This document shows, piece after piece, positions 23,990-32,283 of a stretch of 40,625 bases of DNA (within the stretch, counting starts at the first letter, position 1; the number at the start of each line of letters is the position of its first letter). This stretch comes from a bacterium. GTDB lineage: Bacteria; Verrucomicrobiota; Verrucomicrobiia; Limisphaerales; JAJXZI01. The notes below the pieces were generated by a model. The model worked only from the letters and a program-made list of their open reading frames with translations. It searched no databases and was not told the origin of the DNA. The translations under genes were made by a program, and so were the position numbers. The DNA lies in contig JAJXZI010000105.1 of the NCBI GenBank assembly GCA_021780115.1, forward strand, positions 7,796 through 48,420, given 5' to 3'.

Positions 23990-24811
23990 CTACGGCTGGA
24001 ACGCGTAGCGCGCGCGGTCGGCGTCGCTGATGCACCAGAGGTTCAGCGGCCAGACATCGTTGCCGTACTTGAGGAAGCGGGCGCTGCCGTCGGCGAAGCT
24101 GTAGTTGGAACCGCCCGCGCGGGAACGCCGTAGCGTGTCCGAGTGGCAGCCGTGTTCCACGCGCTCCGCGTCGTTGCCGTAGCCTTCGTTCAGATCCATG
24201 AAATAATCCATCGCCTCTTGCTCGCCCTGCTGCTGGAGGTTCTTCTTCTCGCCGAAAGTGATGGTGTCCGCGGGCCGGAGGATGACACTTTCCTTGAGGC
24301 CCGCGGCGGCATAGCGGCCGGCCATGTACAGGCCGAAGTCCCCGGCACTCAGCGCGGCTTGGAAGTAGTCGTTCCACCCGTTGATCAAATAGCTGCGCGG
24401 GGAGCGGTCGGCCAGCGTGACCGAATTGGTGTCGGTCAGCGGCACGCCGCGCTTGGCGTCGGTCGGGCAGATCAGGAGATTCACGTTCAGGTAGTACGGC
24501 TGCAGGAGCGTGGGCCAGCGGAAGGCATTGGTCCGCGGCGGGTAGAATCCGTTGCTGTCGTCGGCGTAGAGCCGCAGGGCAAGCTCCAACTGCTTCATGT
24601 TGTTGAGACACTGGATGCGCTGGGCGGATCCCTTGGCGCTGGCCAGCGCCGGCAGGAGTAATCCCGCCAGCAAGGCGATGATGGCAATGACCACGAGCAG
24701 TTCGATGAGCGTGAAACCGGCGCGGGGGGGCCGGCGGCCGCACGCTGGGGGGGGGATTTCCGAGGTGTCTTTACGACCCGGCTCTGTTGGAAGGTGGCTG
24801 ATCCAATTCAT
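23990..24811 (-). CDS. Prepilin-like protein (second copy, degenerate H-X9-DG)
   Basis: The 273-residue protein has a long leader of about 30 residues, a prepilin cleavage site G|FTLIE, the hydrophobic helix [19 protein letters not shown] and the following [20 protein letters not shown] block. The C-terminal [15 protein letters not shown] corresponds to the DG end of the H-X9-DG motif, but Arg replaces the His. The leader contains a run of nine C on the coding strand (24747-24755 on plus, read as G9) and a second run of seven. ATG 24811 was chosen; the frame extends to 25000. Export by a type II/IV pilus-like system is expected. Confidence 0.82.
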   Translation of the reverse strand: MNWISHLPTEPGRKDTSEIPPPACGRRPPRAGFTLIELLVVIAIIALLAGLLLPALASAKGSAQRIQCLNNMKQLELALRLYADDSNGFYPPRTNAFRWPTLLQPYYLNVNLLICPTDAKRGVPLTDTNSVTLADRSPRSYLINGWNDYFQAALSAGDFGLYMAGRYAAAGLKESVILRPADTITFGEKKNLQQQGEQEAMDYFMDLNEGYGNDAERVEHGCHSDTLRRSRAGGSNYSFADGSARFLKYGNDVWPLNLWCISDADRARYAFQP

Positions 24812-24917
24812 GGCAATGACTTCGTTTGTTTCCGCGATCTGTGAATTCCGATCCCGCGCTGTTTCCCGCGGCGTGCTCGAATATTTCCGCCGCGCCAGCG
24901 TCAACCCACTTACATCT

Positions 24918-25382
24918 ATGTCCGGAAAGCAATTGACCTTGATCGCGGTGGCCCTGGTGCTCGCCGGCCTGTGTTTATACGTCAATAGAGACTCGTTCAC
25001 TCCGGAAGGTATTCAAATCTATCACCGCTCCGTCCAGCGCCTGGCCTTCTACCGGCGCGGGCGGCCGGATAACAGCGCCGTCTATCCCGTGTTCTTTGGG
25101 CTCAGCCGCCGGTTCAAGCTTACCGAGGTCAAGGTCATTTCGGTCGCCGAGCTGGCGACCAATAAGTATCCCCACGCGCTCTGGGACCTGGTCTCCGCGT
25201 CAAATTCGGTCCCGACGAAGGGATTTGCGTACGGCACGTATATTCCCGGCATGCAACCCAAAGTGAAAGGCGTCCCGCCCGACCCGCTCGATCCCGGCGT
25301 GCAGTACCGGCTCATCGTCCGGGCCGGTTCGCAGAAGGGCGAACACGATTTCACAGCCACGCCCCGCACTCCGTCGCCGTGA
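24918..25382 (+). CDS. Small membrane-anchored protein of unknown function
   Basis: This 154-residue protein starts [20 protein letters not shown], a single N-terminal membrane segment or uncleaved signal, followed by a soluble domain with [20 protein letters not shown] and a proline-rich region ([20 protein letters not shown]). The family is not recognised. The layout suggests one strand-rich domain facing the periplasm. It is divergent from the prepilin-like gene, 106 bases apart. ATG 24918 was chosen because it begins the hydrophobic segment. Confidence 0.6.
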   Translation: MSGKQLTLIAVALVLAGLCLYVNRDSFTPEGIQIYHRSVQRLAFYRRGRPDNSAVYPVFFGLSRRFKLTEVKVISVAELATNKYPHALWDLVSASNSVPTKGFAYGTYIPGMQPKVKGVPPDPLDPGVQYRLIVRAGSQKGEHDFTATPRTPSP

Positions 25383-25889
25383 GCGGGGCAGACCCGCGGA
25401 GAAAAACGGGAGTCGCTCTCGTCCGCGTACCTCTTCTGGCCAGGACAAGCTGCCGGAGATTGCGGGCGCGGGCGATCCGCCGCGCAATTTCTTCGCGCGG
25501 TCCAACCTCACGATCAGCGTACGCGCTCCCGACTTGGCGCTGTCGTTCTCATGCCACCCGCCTACGGACGCCCGGCATGGGCGGCTGGTTACACCCGATC
25601 GGGCGATCCGCTTCGCCCCCAATCGGTGGGGGGAACTGGCGGTCCAAGCAAAGCGTCTGGCTAAAATTGGCGGAGGAGGAGATGTACCGCCGGGCTGTGG
25701 CCGGGACGCGGCAGAAGGAGGGATGGCGGCAGCTTCCCGCCGGGGATCAGCCGGCCCGCCCGCCGGAGCCGGACGCCGCTAATGGCGCCGGTTCTGGAAT
25801 CTTCTGGAAAAGGCGCGCTCCAGGAGGTATGGTCAGCGTGTTGGGCGGCGGTTGCTGCCCGGTCGTCCGCCCGGCCAACACGAGACGTT
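25383..25889. other. Stretch without an intact gene; possible decayed coding sequence
   Basis: One plus frame reads RNFFARSNLTISVRAPDLAL around 25490-25560 and then degenerates. Another plus frame reads KQSVWLKLAEEEMYRRAVAG around 25650-25710. Neither has a good start, and together they look like fragments of a damaged gene. No RNA gene or repeat was recognised. Confidence 0.25.
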
Positions 25890-26222
25890 ATGATTAAGGC
25901 TGTCCACCATCCCCAAGGCGGTTGCGCGTCGATTCTGGTTTGCGATGTCTGCGGCAAGCGTATTTGCGAGGCGGGCGACGGGGCTGTGCTTACCGTGATG
26001 CATCCCATTCCCGAAGGCGCGGAATCCAAAGTCCTCCACGTCCACCAGACCAATTGCTACGCGATGGCCGAAAACCAGCTCGGCCACAAGCCCGGCCACG
26101 AGGAAGTGTGGCGCCACTTGCTCTGCCTGCTCTACAGCGTCGGCTTATCGCCGGAGAAGTTGCAGGCGTATTGTCCGGACCGGGCGGAAGCGCCCCCGGT
26201 GGCGATGCGCCAGGCGGCCTGA
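25890..26222 (+). CDS. Small putative zinc-binding protein of unknown function
   Basis: The 110-residue protein has a knuckle-like CDVCGKRIC near residues 18-26 and a second possible ligand set in VLHVHQTNC about 25 residues later, a spacing compatible with one structural zinc site. A helical tail (EVWRHLLCLLYSVGLSPEKLQ) follows. No signal peptide or membrane segment is present, so it is probably cytoplasmic. The family is not recognised. ATG 25890 is chosen because the sequence upstream in frame is of low quality. Confidence 0.6.
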   Translation: MIKAVHHPQGGCASILVCDVCGKRICEAGDGAVLTVMHPIPEGAESKVLHVHQTNCYAMAENQLGHKPGHEEVWRHLLCLLYSVGLSPEKLQAYCPDRAEAPPVAMRQAA

Positions 26223-26383
26223 TCCCGCCGGTTGGGCGGCATCCGGATCGCCCCCCCCGGCTGCGGCACTGCCGCCGGGCCGGCTAACGGCACCAGGGGG
26301 GCCGCCGCGTTGCCACTGGGTGTATCCCTGCCCCCAGCTTCACCCAACGATCCCCGCCGCGTTGTCCCAAAACGGTCGCGGCC

Positions 26384-26411
26384 TTGACAGGTTCCCGCGG
26401 GCTTGTACTTT
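26384..26411 (+). promoter_or_regulatory. Candidate sigma-70 promoter of the TetR-HlyD-ABC operon
   Basis: A perfect TTGACA (26384-26389) and TACTTT (26406-26411) are spaced by 16 bases. Transcription would begin near 26418, about 14 bases before the tetR ATG, leaving no room for a normal Shine-Dalgarno sequence. Confidence 0.55.
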
Positions 26412-26429
26412 GACCATCCGGTTAGTCAA
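26410..26429. promoter_or_regulatory. Candidate TetR-family operator
   Basis: The 20-bp site TTGACCATCC/GGTTAGTCAA is an inverted repeat matching at 8 of 10 positions per arm, centred on CCGG. It covers the end of the -10 box and the predicted transcription start and stops 2 bases before the tetR ATG. That position fits autorepression by the TetR protein encoded immediately downstream. Confidence 0.6.
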
Positions 26430-26431
26430 TC

Positions 26432-27094
26432 ATGCGGAAGCCTTCCAATGTTCCCGCCGTGGCGCCGCGGCCGGCGCGCCGCGCCCAGACTCGCGCGGCG
26501 ATTCTGGCCGCGGCCGGGCGTATTTTTGCCGACTCCGGACTCGCTGGCGCCCGCACCGAAGCCATCGCGGCGGCCGTCGGCGTCAACAAGGCGCTCCTGT
26601 ATTATTATTTCAAGAGCAAGGACCGGCTGTACGCGGCGGTGATTGAGGAGCAATTTCAGGAGTTCAACCGCCGCGCGTTGGAAGTGCTCGCGGCGCCGGG
26701 ACCGGCGCGCGGCGTCCTGCTGCGCTACGTGGAGCTGCACTTCGATTTCCTCAGCTCGCGGCGCCGCTACGCTTCCCTCTACCAGCAGTTGATGATGGCC
26801 GGCGGCAAACCCCTCGAACGGCTGGTGCGCCGGTACATGGTGCCGCGCAGCCAGGCCCTGGGCCGGCTGCTCGAACGCGGGATGCGCGCGGGCGAGTTCC
26901 GCCGCACCGAGCGGCTGCACACCGCTCTCTCGATCGTGGCCCTGATCGTGTTTTACTTCTCCGCCGCGCCGGTGCTGCAACTGCTCGGCCACGCCGACGC
27001 CTACCGCGAGGCGAACCTGAAGCGACGCAAGCAGGAGGTGCTCGACTTCATCCGCCACGGCCTGTTCCTCCAACCGGACGCCCCCTGGGTATGA
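26432..27094 (+). CDS. TetR family transcriptional regulator
   Basis: The 220-residue repressor has an N-terminal TetR helix-turn-helix (TRAAILAAAGRIFADSGLAG, then TEAIAAAVGVNKALLYYYFK, about residues 19-62) and an alpha-helical ligand domain resembling the CecR/YbiH type. It is the first gene of an operon with an HlyD adaptor, an ABC ATPase and an ABC-2 permease, the same order as E. coli cecR-ybhGFSR, so it probably senses a toxic compound and derepresses export. The operator overlaps its own promoter. Its stop overlaps the hlyD start by 4 bases. Confidence 0.9.
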   Translation: MRKPSNVPAVAPRPARRAQTRAAILAAAGRIFADSGLAGARTEAIAAAVGVNKALLYYYFKSKDRLYAAVIEEQFQEFNRRALEVLAAPGPARGVLLRYVELHFDFLSSRRRYASLYQQLMMAGGKPLERLVRRYMVPRSQALGRLLERGMRAGEFRRTERLHTALSIVALIVFYFSAAPVLQLLGHADAYREANLKRRKQEVLDFIRHGLFLQPDAPWV

Positions 27095-28176
27095 AGCGCC
27101 GGCTGCTTTCCTTGCTCGTGGTGCTCGCCGTGATCGGCGTGGGCGTTTACTACGTCTCGACACGCCGCGCGCGCGCCGTCGTGCTCACCGGCATTGTGAC
27201 CACCGATGAAGTGATTGTCGGGCCGGAAATCCAGGGCCGGTTGCAGGAATTGCGGGTCCGGGAGGGCGACACGGTCCAACGCGGCGAGCTGCTGGGGCGG
27301 ATCCAACCCCAGGAGTGGCGGGCCGACATGGCGTTCTTCGTCAGCAGCGAACAGCAGTCCGCGGCGCATGTCGCCGAAGGCGAAGCAGACGTGCGCTACC
27401 AAGAAGCGCAGACGAGCAACCAAATCCGCCAGGCGGAAGCCAACCTCGCCGCGGCGGAAGCCCAGGTGCGCCAAGCGGAGGCGGACCTGGAAAACGCCCG
27501 TTTGAACTCCGGGCGCCTGGCGGGATTGTATCGTCAAGGCGTCGAGTCGGCGCAGGCGAACGACCTGGCGCGCACGGCGTGCGACGCCGCGACGGCGCGC
27601 GTCGAGTCGCTCCGCAAACAGGCGCTGGCGGCCCAGGCGTCGTTGGCGGCGGCCAACTCCAGCGCGGACTTGATCGCCGCGCGCCGGGCGGCCCTGGAGG
27701 GTTACCTGCGCCAGCGCGACGCGGCGGACGCGCAGAAGGAGAAGGCCAAGGTGCGGCTGGATTACACGGAAATCCGCGCCCCGACGGACGGCATCGTGGA
27801 CGTCCGCGCGGCGCTCCCGGGCGAGGTCGTCAATCCGGGGCAAGCCATCCTTACCCTGATCAATCCGGACGATCTGTGGGTCCGCGCGGACGTTGAAGAA
27901 GGCGCCATTGACCGCATCCACCTGGGCGACCGGTTGGTGGTGCGGCTGCCCTCCGGCGCCCAGCGGGAGGGGACGGTTTTCTACCGCGGCGTGGACGCCG
28001 ACTACGCCACGCAACGCGACGTGAGCCGCACCAAACGCGACATCAAGACCTTCGAAATCCGGCTGCGCTGCGACAATTCGGACCGCAGCCTCGCGGTGGG
28101 CATGACGGCCTACGTCGCCCTGCCCCCGGAGCGACGGCCGGAGAAGGCCGAACCGCGCCCGCCGAAATCGGAATGA
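27091..28176 (+). CDS. HlyD/YbhG-like membrane fusion protein
   Basis: This 361-residue periplasmic adaptor has one N-terminal membrane anchor (LLSLLVVLAVIGVGVYYV), a lipoyl-like half motif (GPEIQGRLQELRVREGDTVQRGELLGRI), a long alanine/glutamine-rich coiled-coil hairpin (about residues 95-215), the second lipoyl half (IRAPTDGIVDVRAALPGEVV) and a beta-barrel domain. It links the inner-membrane ABC exporter to an outer-membrane channel, which is not encoded here. The start overlaps tetR by 4 bases. The next gene begins 94 bases later, after a palindromic repeat. Confidence 0.88.
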   Translation: MKRRLLSLLVVLAVIGVGVYYVSTRRARAVVLTGIVTTDEVIVGPEIQGRLQELRVREGDTVQRGELLGRIQPQEWRADMAFFVSSEQQSAAHVAEGEADVRYQEAQTSNQIRQAEANLAAAEAQVRQAEADLENARLNSGRLAGLYRQGVESAQANDLARTACDAATARVESLRKQALAAQASLAAANSSADLIAARRAALEGYLRQRDAADAQKEKAKVRLDYTEIRAPTDGIVDVRAALPGEVVNPGQAILTLINPDDLWVRADVEEGAIDRIHLGDRLVVRLPSGAQREGTVFYRGVDADYATQRDVSRTKRDIKTFEIRLRCDNSDRSLAVGMTAYVALPPERRPEKAEPRPPKSE

Positions 28177-28248
28177 GATCCGAAGCGCGAATGCCGATCC
28201 GAGATTCCGGGAACCGCTCCCCCGTTTTCCATCCCGGATTTCGGATTT
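28175..28248. repeat. Heptad-periodic palindromic element between hlyD and the ABC ATPase gene
   Basis: The left side runs in 7-base units GAGATCC, GAAGCGC, GAATGCC, GATCCGA, GATTCCG (28175-28209). The right side, TCCCGGATTTCGGATTTC near 28232-28249, is an imperfect inverted copy of GATCCGAGATTCCGGGA. The unit occupies most of the 94-base spacer and resembles the element at 21852-21951 in style rather than in exact sequence. Confidence 0.5.
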
Positions 28249-28270
28249 CAACTCCCGGAAGTGGGATTCC

Positions 28271-29257
28271 ATGTTCGACATCGAAGTTGAGAACCTGACC
28301 AAGTGCTTCGGCGATTTTTGCGCCGTGGACCGGCTGAGCTTCACCGTGGAGCACGGCGAGGTGTTCGGCCTGCTCGGGCCCAACGGCGCGGGCAAGTCCA
28401 CCTTGATCCGCATGTTGACCACGCTCGTGCCCCCCACCTCTGGCACGGCGCGCATCCACGGCGACGACATCGTTCGCGCCGCCAACGCGGTCCGCCAGAC
28501 CATCGGCGTCATCCCGCAGGCGATGACCTCGGACCTCGACCTGACCGCGGAGGAGAACATGGGCATCTTCGCCAAGCTTTACGGGATCCCGCGCGAGCAA
28601 CGCCGGCACACCATCAGGGAATTGCTCGCCGCGGTGGACCTGGCCCAATGGGCCAACAAGCCGGTGAAGATGTTCTCGGGCGGCATGCGGCGGCGGCTGG
28701 AGATCGCGCGGGGCCTGGTGCATGAGCCAAAGATCTTCTTCCTCGACGAACCGACGACCGGCCTGGATCCGGTGTCGCGCGTCGCCGTGTGGGAGATGCT
28801 CTCGCGTCTGAAACGGGAACGCGACCTGACGATCCTCGTCACCACCCACTACATGGACGAGGCGGACAAGCTGTGCGACCGCATCGCCATCGTGGACCAC
28901 GGCAAGCTGGTGGCGCTGGATTCGCCGTTGAAGCTCAAGGCCTCCATCCCCGGCAAGAACATCCTGGAAGTCAGTTTCGCCGCGGTGCCCCCGGACTGGC
29001 GGGCGACCCTGCAAGCCCTGCCCGAGGTGGCCGAGGTCAAGGCCGAGGACCACGTCTTCCGCATCTCGTCGAACAACGGGCCGCGCACGACGGTGGAGTT
29101 GATGGACGCGGCGCGCAAGGCCGGCGTCACGGTGGCCTCCCTGTCCGTGCAAAGCACGACGCTCGACGACGTCTTTGTCCATTACACCGGCCACCAACTG
29201 CGCGACGCGTTGCAGGCCCCGGACGCGGCCGCCAGCCCCTTCATGCTGCGCCACTAA
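28271..29257 (+). CDS. ABC transporter ATP-binding protein (multidrug/ABC-2 type)
   Basis: The 328-residue ATPase has an intact Walker A (GPNGAGKST), Q-loop (GVIPQAMTS), signature FSGGMRRRLEIARGL, Walker B (IFFLDEPTTGLDP) and switch His (TTHYMDEAD). A C-terminal domain of about 90 residues is typical of DrrA/YbhF-like drug exporters. It has a single nucleotide-binding domain, unlike E. coli YbhF which has two, so it must dimerise. ATG 28271 gives MFDIEVENLTKCFG. The permease gene starts 15 bases after its stop. Confidence 0.92.
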   Translation: MFDIEVENLTKCFGDFCAVDRLSFTVEHGEVFGLLGPNGAGKSTLIRMLTTLVPPTSGTARIHGDDIVRAANAVRQTIGVIPQAMTSDLDLTAEENMGIFAKLYGIPREQRRHTIRELLAAVDLAQWANKPVKMFSGGMRRRLEIARGLVHEPKIFFLDEPTTGLDPVSRVAVWEMLSRLKRERDLTILVTTHYMDEADKLCDRIAIVDHGKLVALDSPLKLKASIPGKNILEVSFAAVPPDWRATLQALPEVAEVKAEDHVFRISSNNGPRTTVELMDAARKAGVTVASLSVQSTTLDDVFVHYTGHQLRDALQAPDAAASPFMLRH

Positions 29258-29272
29258 GCCGCTCCCGCCGCC

Positions 29273-30385
29273 ATGCACCGCATTCTGGCGATTATCGAGC
29301 GTGACCTGCGCCGCTTCCGGCGCAGCCCGACGCTGATCGTCGTCTCGATGATCATGCCGCTGGTGCAACTGGTCGTCCTGGGCTACGCCTTTGGCGGCAA
29401 GGTCAAGAACCTCCAGGTCGGCGTCGTGGACCAGGACCACGGCGTGCCGGCGGTGAAGCTCAAGGAACTGTGCCAGGCGGTGGCCGCCAACGCCCGCACC
29501 TTCAACACCGTCGCCTACCCCGACGAGGCCGCCGCGCTGCGCGACCTCCGTGAGGGCCGGATCAGCGCCGTGCTCCACATCCCGCCGCAGTTCTCCCGCA
29601 AGGTGCTGGCCGGCGCCAATCCCCGCGTGGCACTGATCGAGGACAACACGGACCAATTCGCCGCCTCCGCCCTCGAAGGCACGATGAGCCAGATGCTCGG
29701 CCCCTACAACCAGAGCGCGCCTCCGCCGCGGATGAGCGCCCACGCGACGCTCTCGGTGGTGGAGGTGTATCCCTACGTGCCCTACATCCAGTACCTGCTG
29801 CCCGGCACCATCGTCCTGGCCATCTTCGTCTCCGCCATGATCGGCGGCGGCATCATCTACATCGACGACAAGGCTCGCGGCCTGCACGAAGGCTATCTGG
29901 TCACGCCCATCCGCAAGTTCGAGTTGATCTTGGGTTTCAATCTCGCCGGTGCCGCCAAGGCCATCCTCGCCGGATTGGTCCTGGTCACCGTCGGCTCGCT
30001 CATCGCCGGCATCCCGGACCCGCTCAACCTGGCCCGCCTGGCGCGGATGCTTGTGCTCGTGGTGGCCACGGCGCTGGCCTTGATCAGCATGATGTTCCTG
30101 CTGATGGTGCGGGTGAGCGATCCGCTGGTGCCGCGCGCCACCTTCGGCGTCCTCAACACCGTGCTGTTCTTCCCCAGCGGCGCCGTCTATCCCATCCAGG
30201 CCTTTCCGACGTGGATGAAAGTCATCACCGCCGTGGACCCGTTCACCTACGCCGTCCACGGGTTCAAGGAACTCGTGCTCAAGAACACGGGCCTGCTGGC
30301 CATCGGTCCGGACCTCGCCTTCCTGGCCGGCTTCACCGTGCTGGCGATGGTCGCCGCCACGCTGCTCTTCCGCCGCACCTTGTGA
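29273..30385 (+). CDS. ABC-2 type permease
   Basis: The 370-residue membrane protein starts with the ABC-2 signature ERDLRRFRRSPTLIVVSMIM (first helix near residues 20-40). A large periplasmic domain (about 50-180) follows, then five C-terminal helices including YLLPGTIVLAIFVSAMIGGG and the conserved ERERG-like turn replaced by KARGLHEGYLVTPI. YbhS/YbhR-type exporters normally have two permeases; only one is encoded here, so it probably forms a homodimer. Substrate unknown. It is the last gene of the TetR-controlled operon. Confidence 0.9.
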   Translation: MHRILAIIERDLRRFRRSPTLIVVSMIMPLVQLVVLGYAFGGKVKNLQVGVVDQDHGVPAVKLKELCQAVAANARTFNTVAYPDEAAALRDLREGRISAVLHIPPQFSRKVLAGANPRVALIEDNTDQFAASALEGTMSQMLGPYNQSAPPPRMSAHATLSVVEVYPYVPYIQYLLPGTIVLAIFVSAMIGGGIIYIDDKARGLHEGYLVTPIRKFELILGFNLAGAAKAILAGLVLVTVGSLIAGIPDPLNLARLARMLVLVVATALALISMMFLLMVRVSDPLVPRATFGVLNTVLFFPSGAVYPIQAFPTWMKVITAVDPFTYAVHGFKELVLKNTGLLAIGPDLAFLAGFTVLAMVAATLLFRRTL

Positions 30386-30394
30386 ACCCGGCCC

Positions 30395-30420
30395 GCCGGC
30401 CGCGCCGGCCGCGCCGGCCC
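30395..30420. repeat. Three-unit 9-bp GC repeat after the permease gene
   Basis: GCCGGCCGC is repeated exactly twice (30395-30412) and a third partial copy follows. The unit is self-complementary and begins 9 bases after the permease stop, so it could stall transcription, but no T run follows. A separate perfect hairpin GCCCGCC-CCGGTC-GGCGGGC lies at 30544-30563. Confidence 0.5.
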
Positions 30421-30636
30421 GCCGCGCCGTCCGACCTTCCGTCTCGCCGGCCTTGGCCGGAGCGTGACGCTCCCGCCAGGGTTGGATTTTACTTGTCTCC
30501 CGGTGGCGCAAGAGTAGCATCACGATTGTCCGCTGGGATCGCAGCCCGCCCCGGTCGGCGGGCCGGTGGCGCGTTGGCGATCTTTGGAAAACAGCGGGGG
30601 CGCGGTCCCAATGTGAATCAACTGGAGAGCAACACC

Positions 30637-32175
30637 ATGAAAACCAAGCTCAACCTCCTGGCGGCGGCGGTCTTCCTGGTGACGGCGGGCAGCGCCGGCG
30701 CCGCCGTGCGCTACGTGGACGGGAACAGCACCAACGCCACGCCGCCCTACACCAACTGGGCCACCGCCGCCGCCACCATCCAGGCCGCCGTGGACGCGGC
30801 CGACGCGGGAGATGAGATCGTGGTGACCAACGGAATCTATGCCACCGGCGGGCGGGCGGTGGTGGGCACCATGACGAATCGCGTGGCGGTGGACAAGCCG
30901 CTGACCGTGCGGAGCGTCAACGGCCCGGCTGTCACGGTGATCCAAGGCTACCAAGTGCCCGGCGCCAGCAACGGCGATGGCGCGGTTCGGTGCGTGTATC
31001 TGACCAACGGCGCCAGCCTCTCCGGGTTCACCTTGATGCAAGGAGCCACCCGGAGCGCCGGAGATTGGCGTGAGCAAAGTGGCGGCGGGTTGTGGTGTGA
31101 AGCAACGAATGTGTTGGTTTCAAACTGTGTACTGGCAGGCAACTCGGCGGCCAGGTGGGGCGGAGGAGCGGGTGAAGGCGCTTTGACCAACTGCGTATTG
31201 ACCGGCAATTGGGCGGGATGGTACGGAGGCGGCGCGGGTTATGGCACCCTGGTCAATTGCACCTTGAGCAATAACTGGGCGGGCAGCGGAGGCGGGGTGT
31301 GCAATAGCACGCTCAACAACTGCACCTTGAGTGGCAATAGGGCCGTTGCATGGGGCGGCGGCGCGGTCGGCGGGGCTGCTGCCTGGAGCAGCACTCTGAG
31401 CAACTGCACATTGACAGGAAACTTCGCCGATTTCGGCGGTGGCGTTGGATCTTACAGCGCGCTCAATAATTGCACCCTGACCGGCAACTACGCTACAAAC
31501 GAGGGCGGAGGAGCGTTCATGGCGATGCTCAACAACTGCATCATCCACTTCAACACTGCTGCTGCGGGACCGAATCACGGGGGCAGTACCTTGAACTACT
31601 GTTGCACGACGCCCGATCCCGGAGGCTTGGGCAACATCACCAACGCGCCGCTGTTCGTGGATTACGCCGGCGGTAATCTGCGGTTGCAATCCAACTCCCC
31701 CTGCATCAACGCCGGCTTCAACGCTTACGCCGCCGGCACAACGGACCTGGACGGCCATCCGCGCATCGTCCACGGCACCGTGGACCTCGGCGCCTACGAG
31801 TTCCAGGGGCCCGGCTCGGCGATTTCCTACGCCTGGCTCCAGCAATATGACCTGGCCACCGACGGCTCGGCGGATTACGCCGACCCCGACGGCGACGGCA
31901 TGAACAACTGGCAGGAGTGGCGCTGCGGCACCGATCCCAGAAACGCGGCCTCGGTGTTGCGCCTGCTGTCGGCGCCGCCCGCCGGCAGCAACGTCACCGT
32001 GACCTGGCAGAGCGTCTCCGGGATGAGCTATTTCCTGGAGCGCAGCACGAACCTGGCGGTGTCTCCGCCCTTCACGATGTTGGCCACCAACCTGCCCGGC
32101 CAGGCCGGCACCACGAGCTTCACGGACACCAACGCCGCCGCGGCCCGGCGCTTCTACCGCGTGGGCGTGCCGTAG
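30637..32175 (+). CDS. Exported beta-helix protein with choice-of-anchor Q domain
   Basis: The 512-residue protein has a signal peptide (MKTKLNLLAAAVFLVTAGSAGA), a YVDGNSTNATPPYTNWATAA start common to right-handed beta-helix proteins, and seven coils of about 21-28 residues built on LNNCTLTGN and GGG. The coil region closes with a choice-of-anchor Q segment (NSPCINAG...DLDGHPRI...VDLGAYEF). A calcium-loop DPDGDGMNNWQEW and a terminal domain ending SFTDTNAAAARRFYRVGVP follow. A clear GGAGA precedes ATG 30637. Surface display or secretion is likely; no enzymatic function can be assigned. Confidence 0.85.
   Translation: MKTKLNLLAAAVFLVTAGSAGAAVRYVDGNSTNATPPYTNWATAAATIQAAVDAADAGDEIVVTNGIYATGGRAVVGTMTNRVAVDKPLTVRSVNGPAVTVIQGYQVPGASNGDGAVRCVYLTNGASLSGFTLMQGATRSAGDWREQSGGGLWCEATNVLVSNCVLAGNSAARWGGGAGEGALTNCVLTGNWAGWYGGGAGYGTLVNCTLSNNWAGSGGGVCNSTLNNCTLSGNRAVAWGGGAVGGAAAWSSTLSNCTLTGNFADFGGGVGSYSALNNCTLTGNYATNEGGGAFMAMLNNCIIHFNTAAAGPNHGGSTLNYCCTTPDPGGLGNITNAPLFVDYAGGNLRLQSNSPCINAGFNAYAAGTTDLDGHPRIVHGTVDLGAYEFQGPGSAISYAWLQQYDLATDGSADYADPDGDGMNNWQEWRCGTDPRNAASVLRLLSAPPAGSNVTVTWQSVSGMSYFLERSTNLAVSPPFTMLATNLPGQAGTTSFTDTNAAAARRFYRVGVP
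31114..31560 (+). repeat. Internal coil repeats of the beta-helix protein
   Basis: Seven related blocks encode N-C-(T/V)-L-(T/S)-G-N followed by a glycine-rich turn. Copies start near 31120, 31187, 31252, 31312, 31396, 31460 and 31528, and several share stretches such as CTCAACAACTGCACCTTGA, so copy-number change by recombination is possible. Confidence 0.6.
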
Positions 32176-32283
32176 CCGCCCGAAGAAAGTCCACCGACCG
32201 GTGGCGCGGCAACAATCCCCCCGGCGCGCGGTGTCCGGGAACCTCCTTGCCCGACCGCCAGCGGCTCGGCATAGTCCGCCGAT

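Noticed and set aside
28043-30523. 826-codon frame antisense to the ABC ATPase and permease genes
   Set aside because: It spans several real plus-strand genes and has shadow composition rich in His, Gln and Asp.
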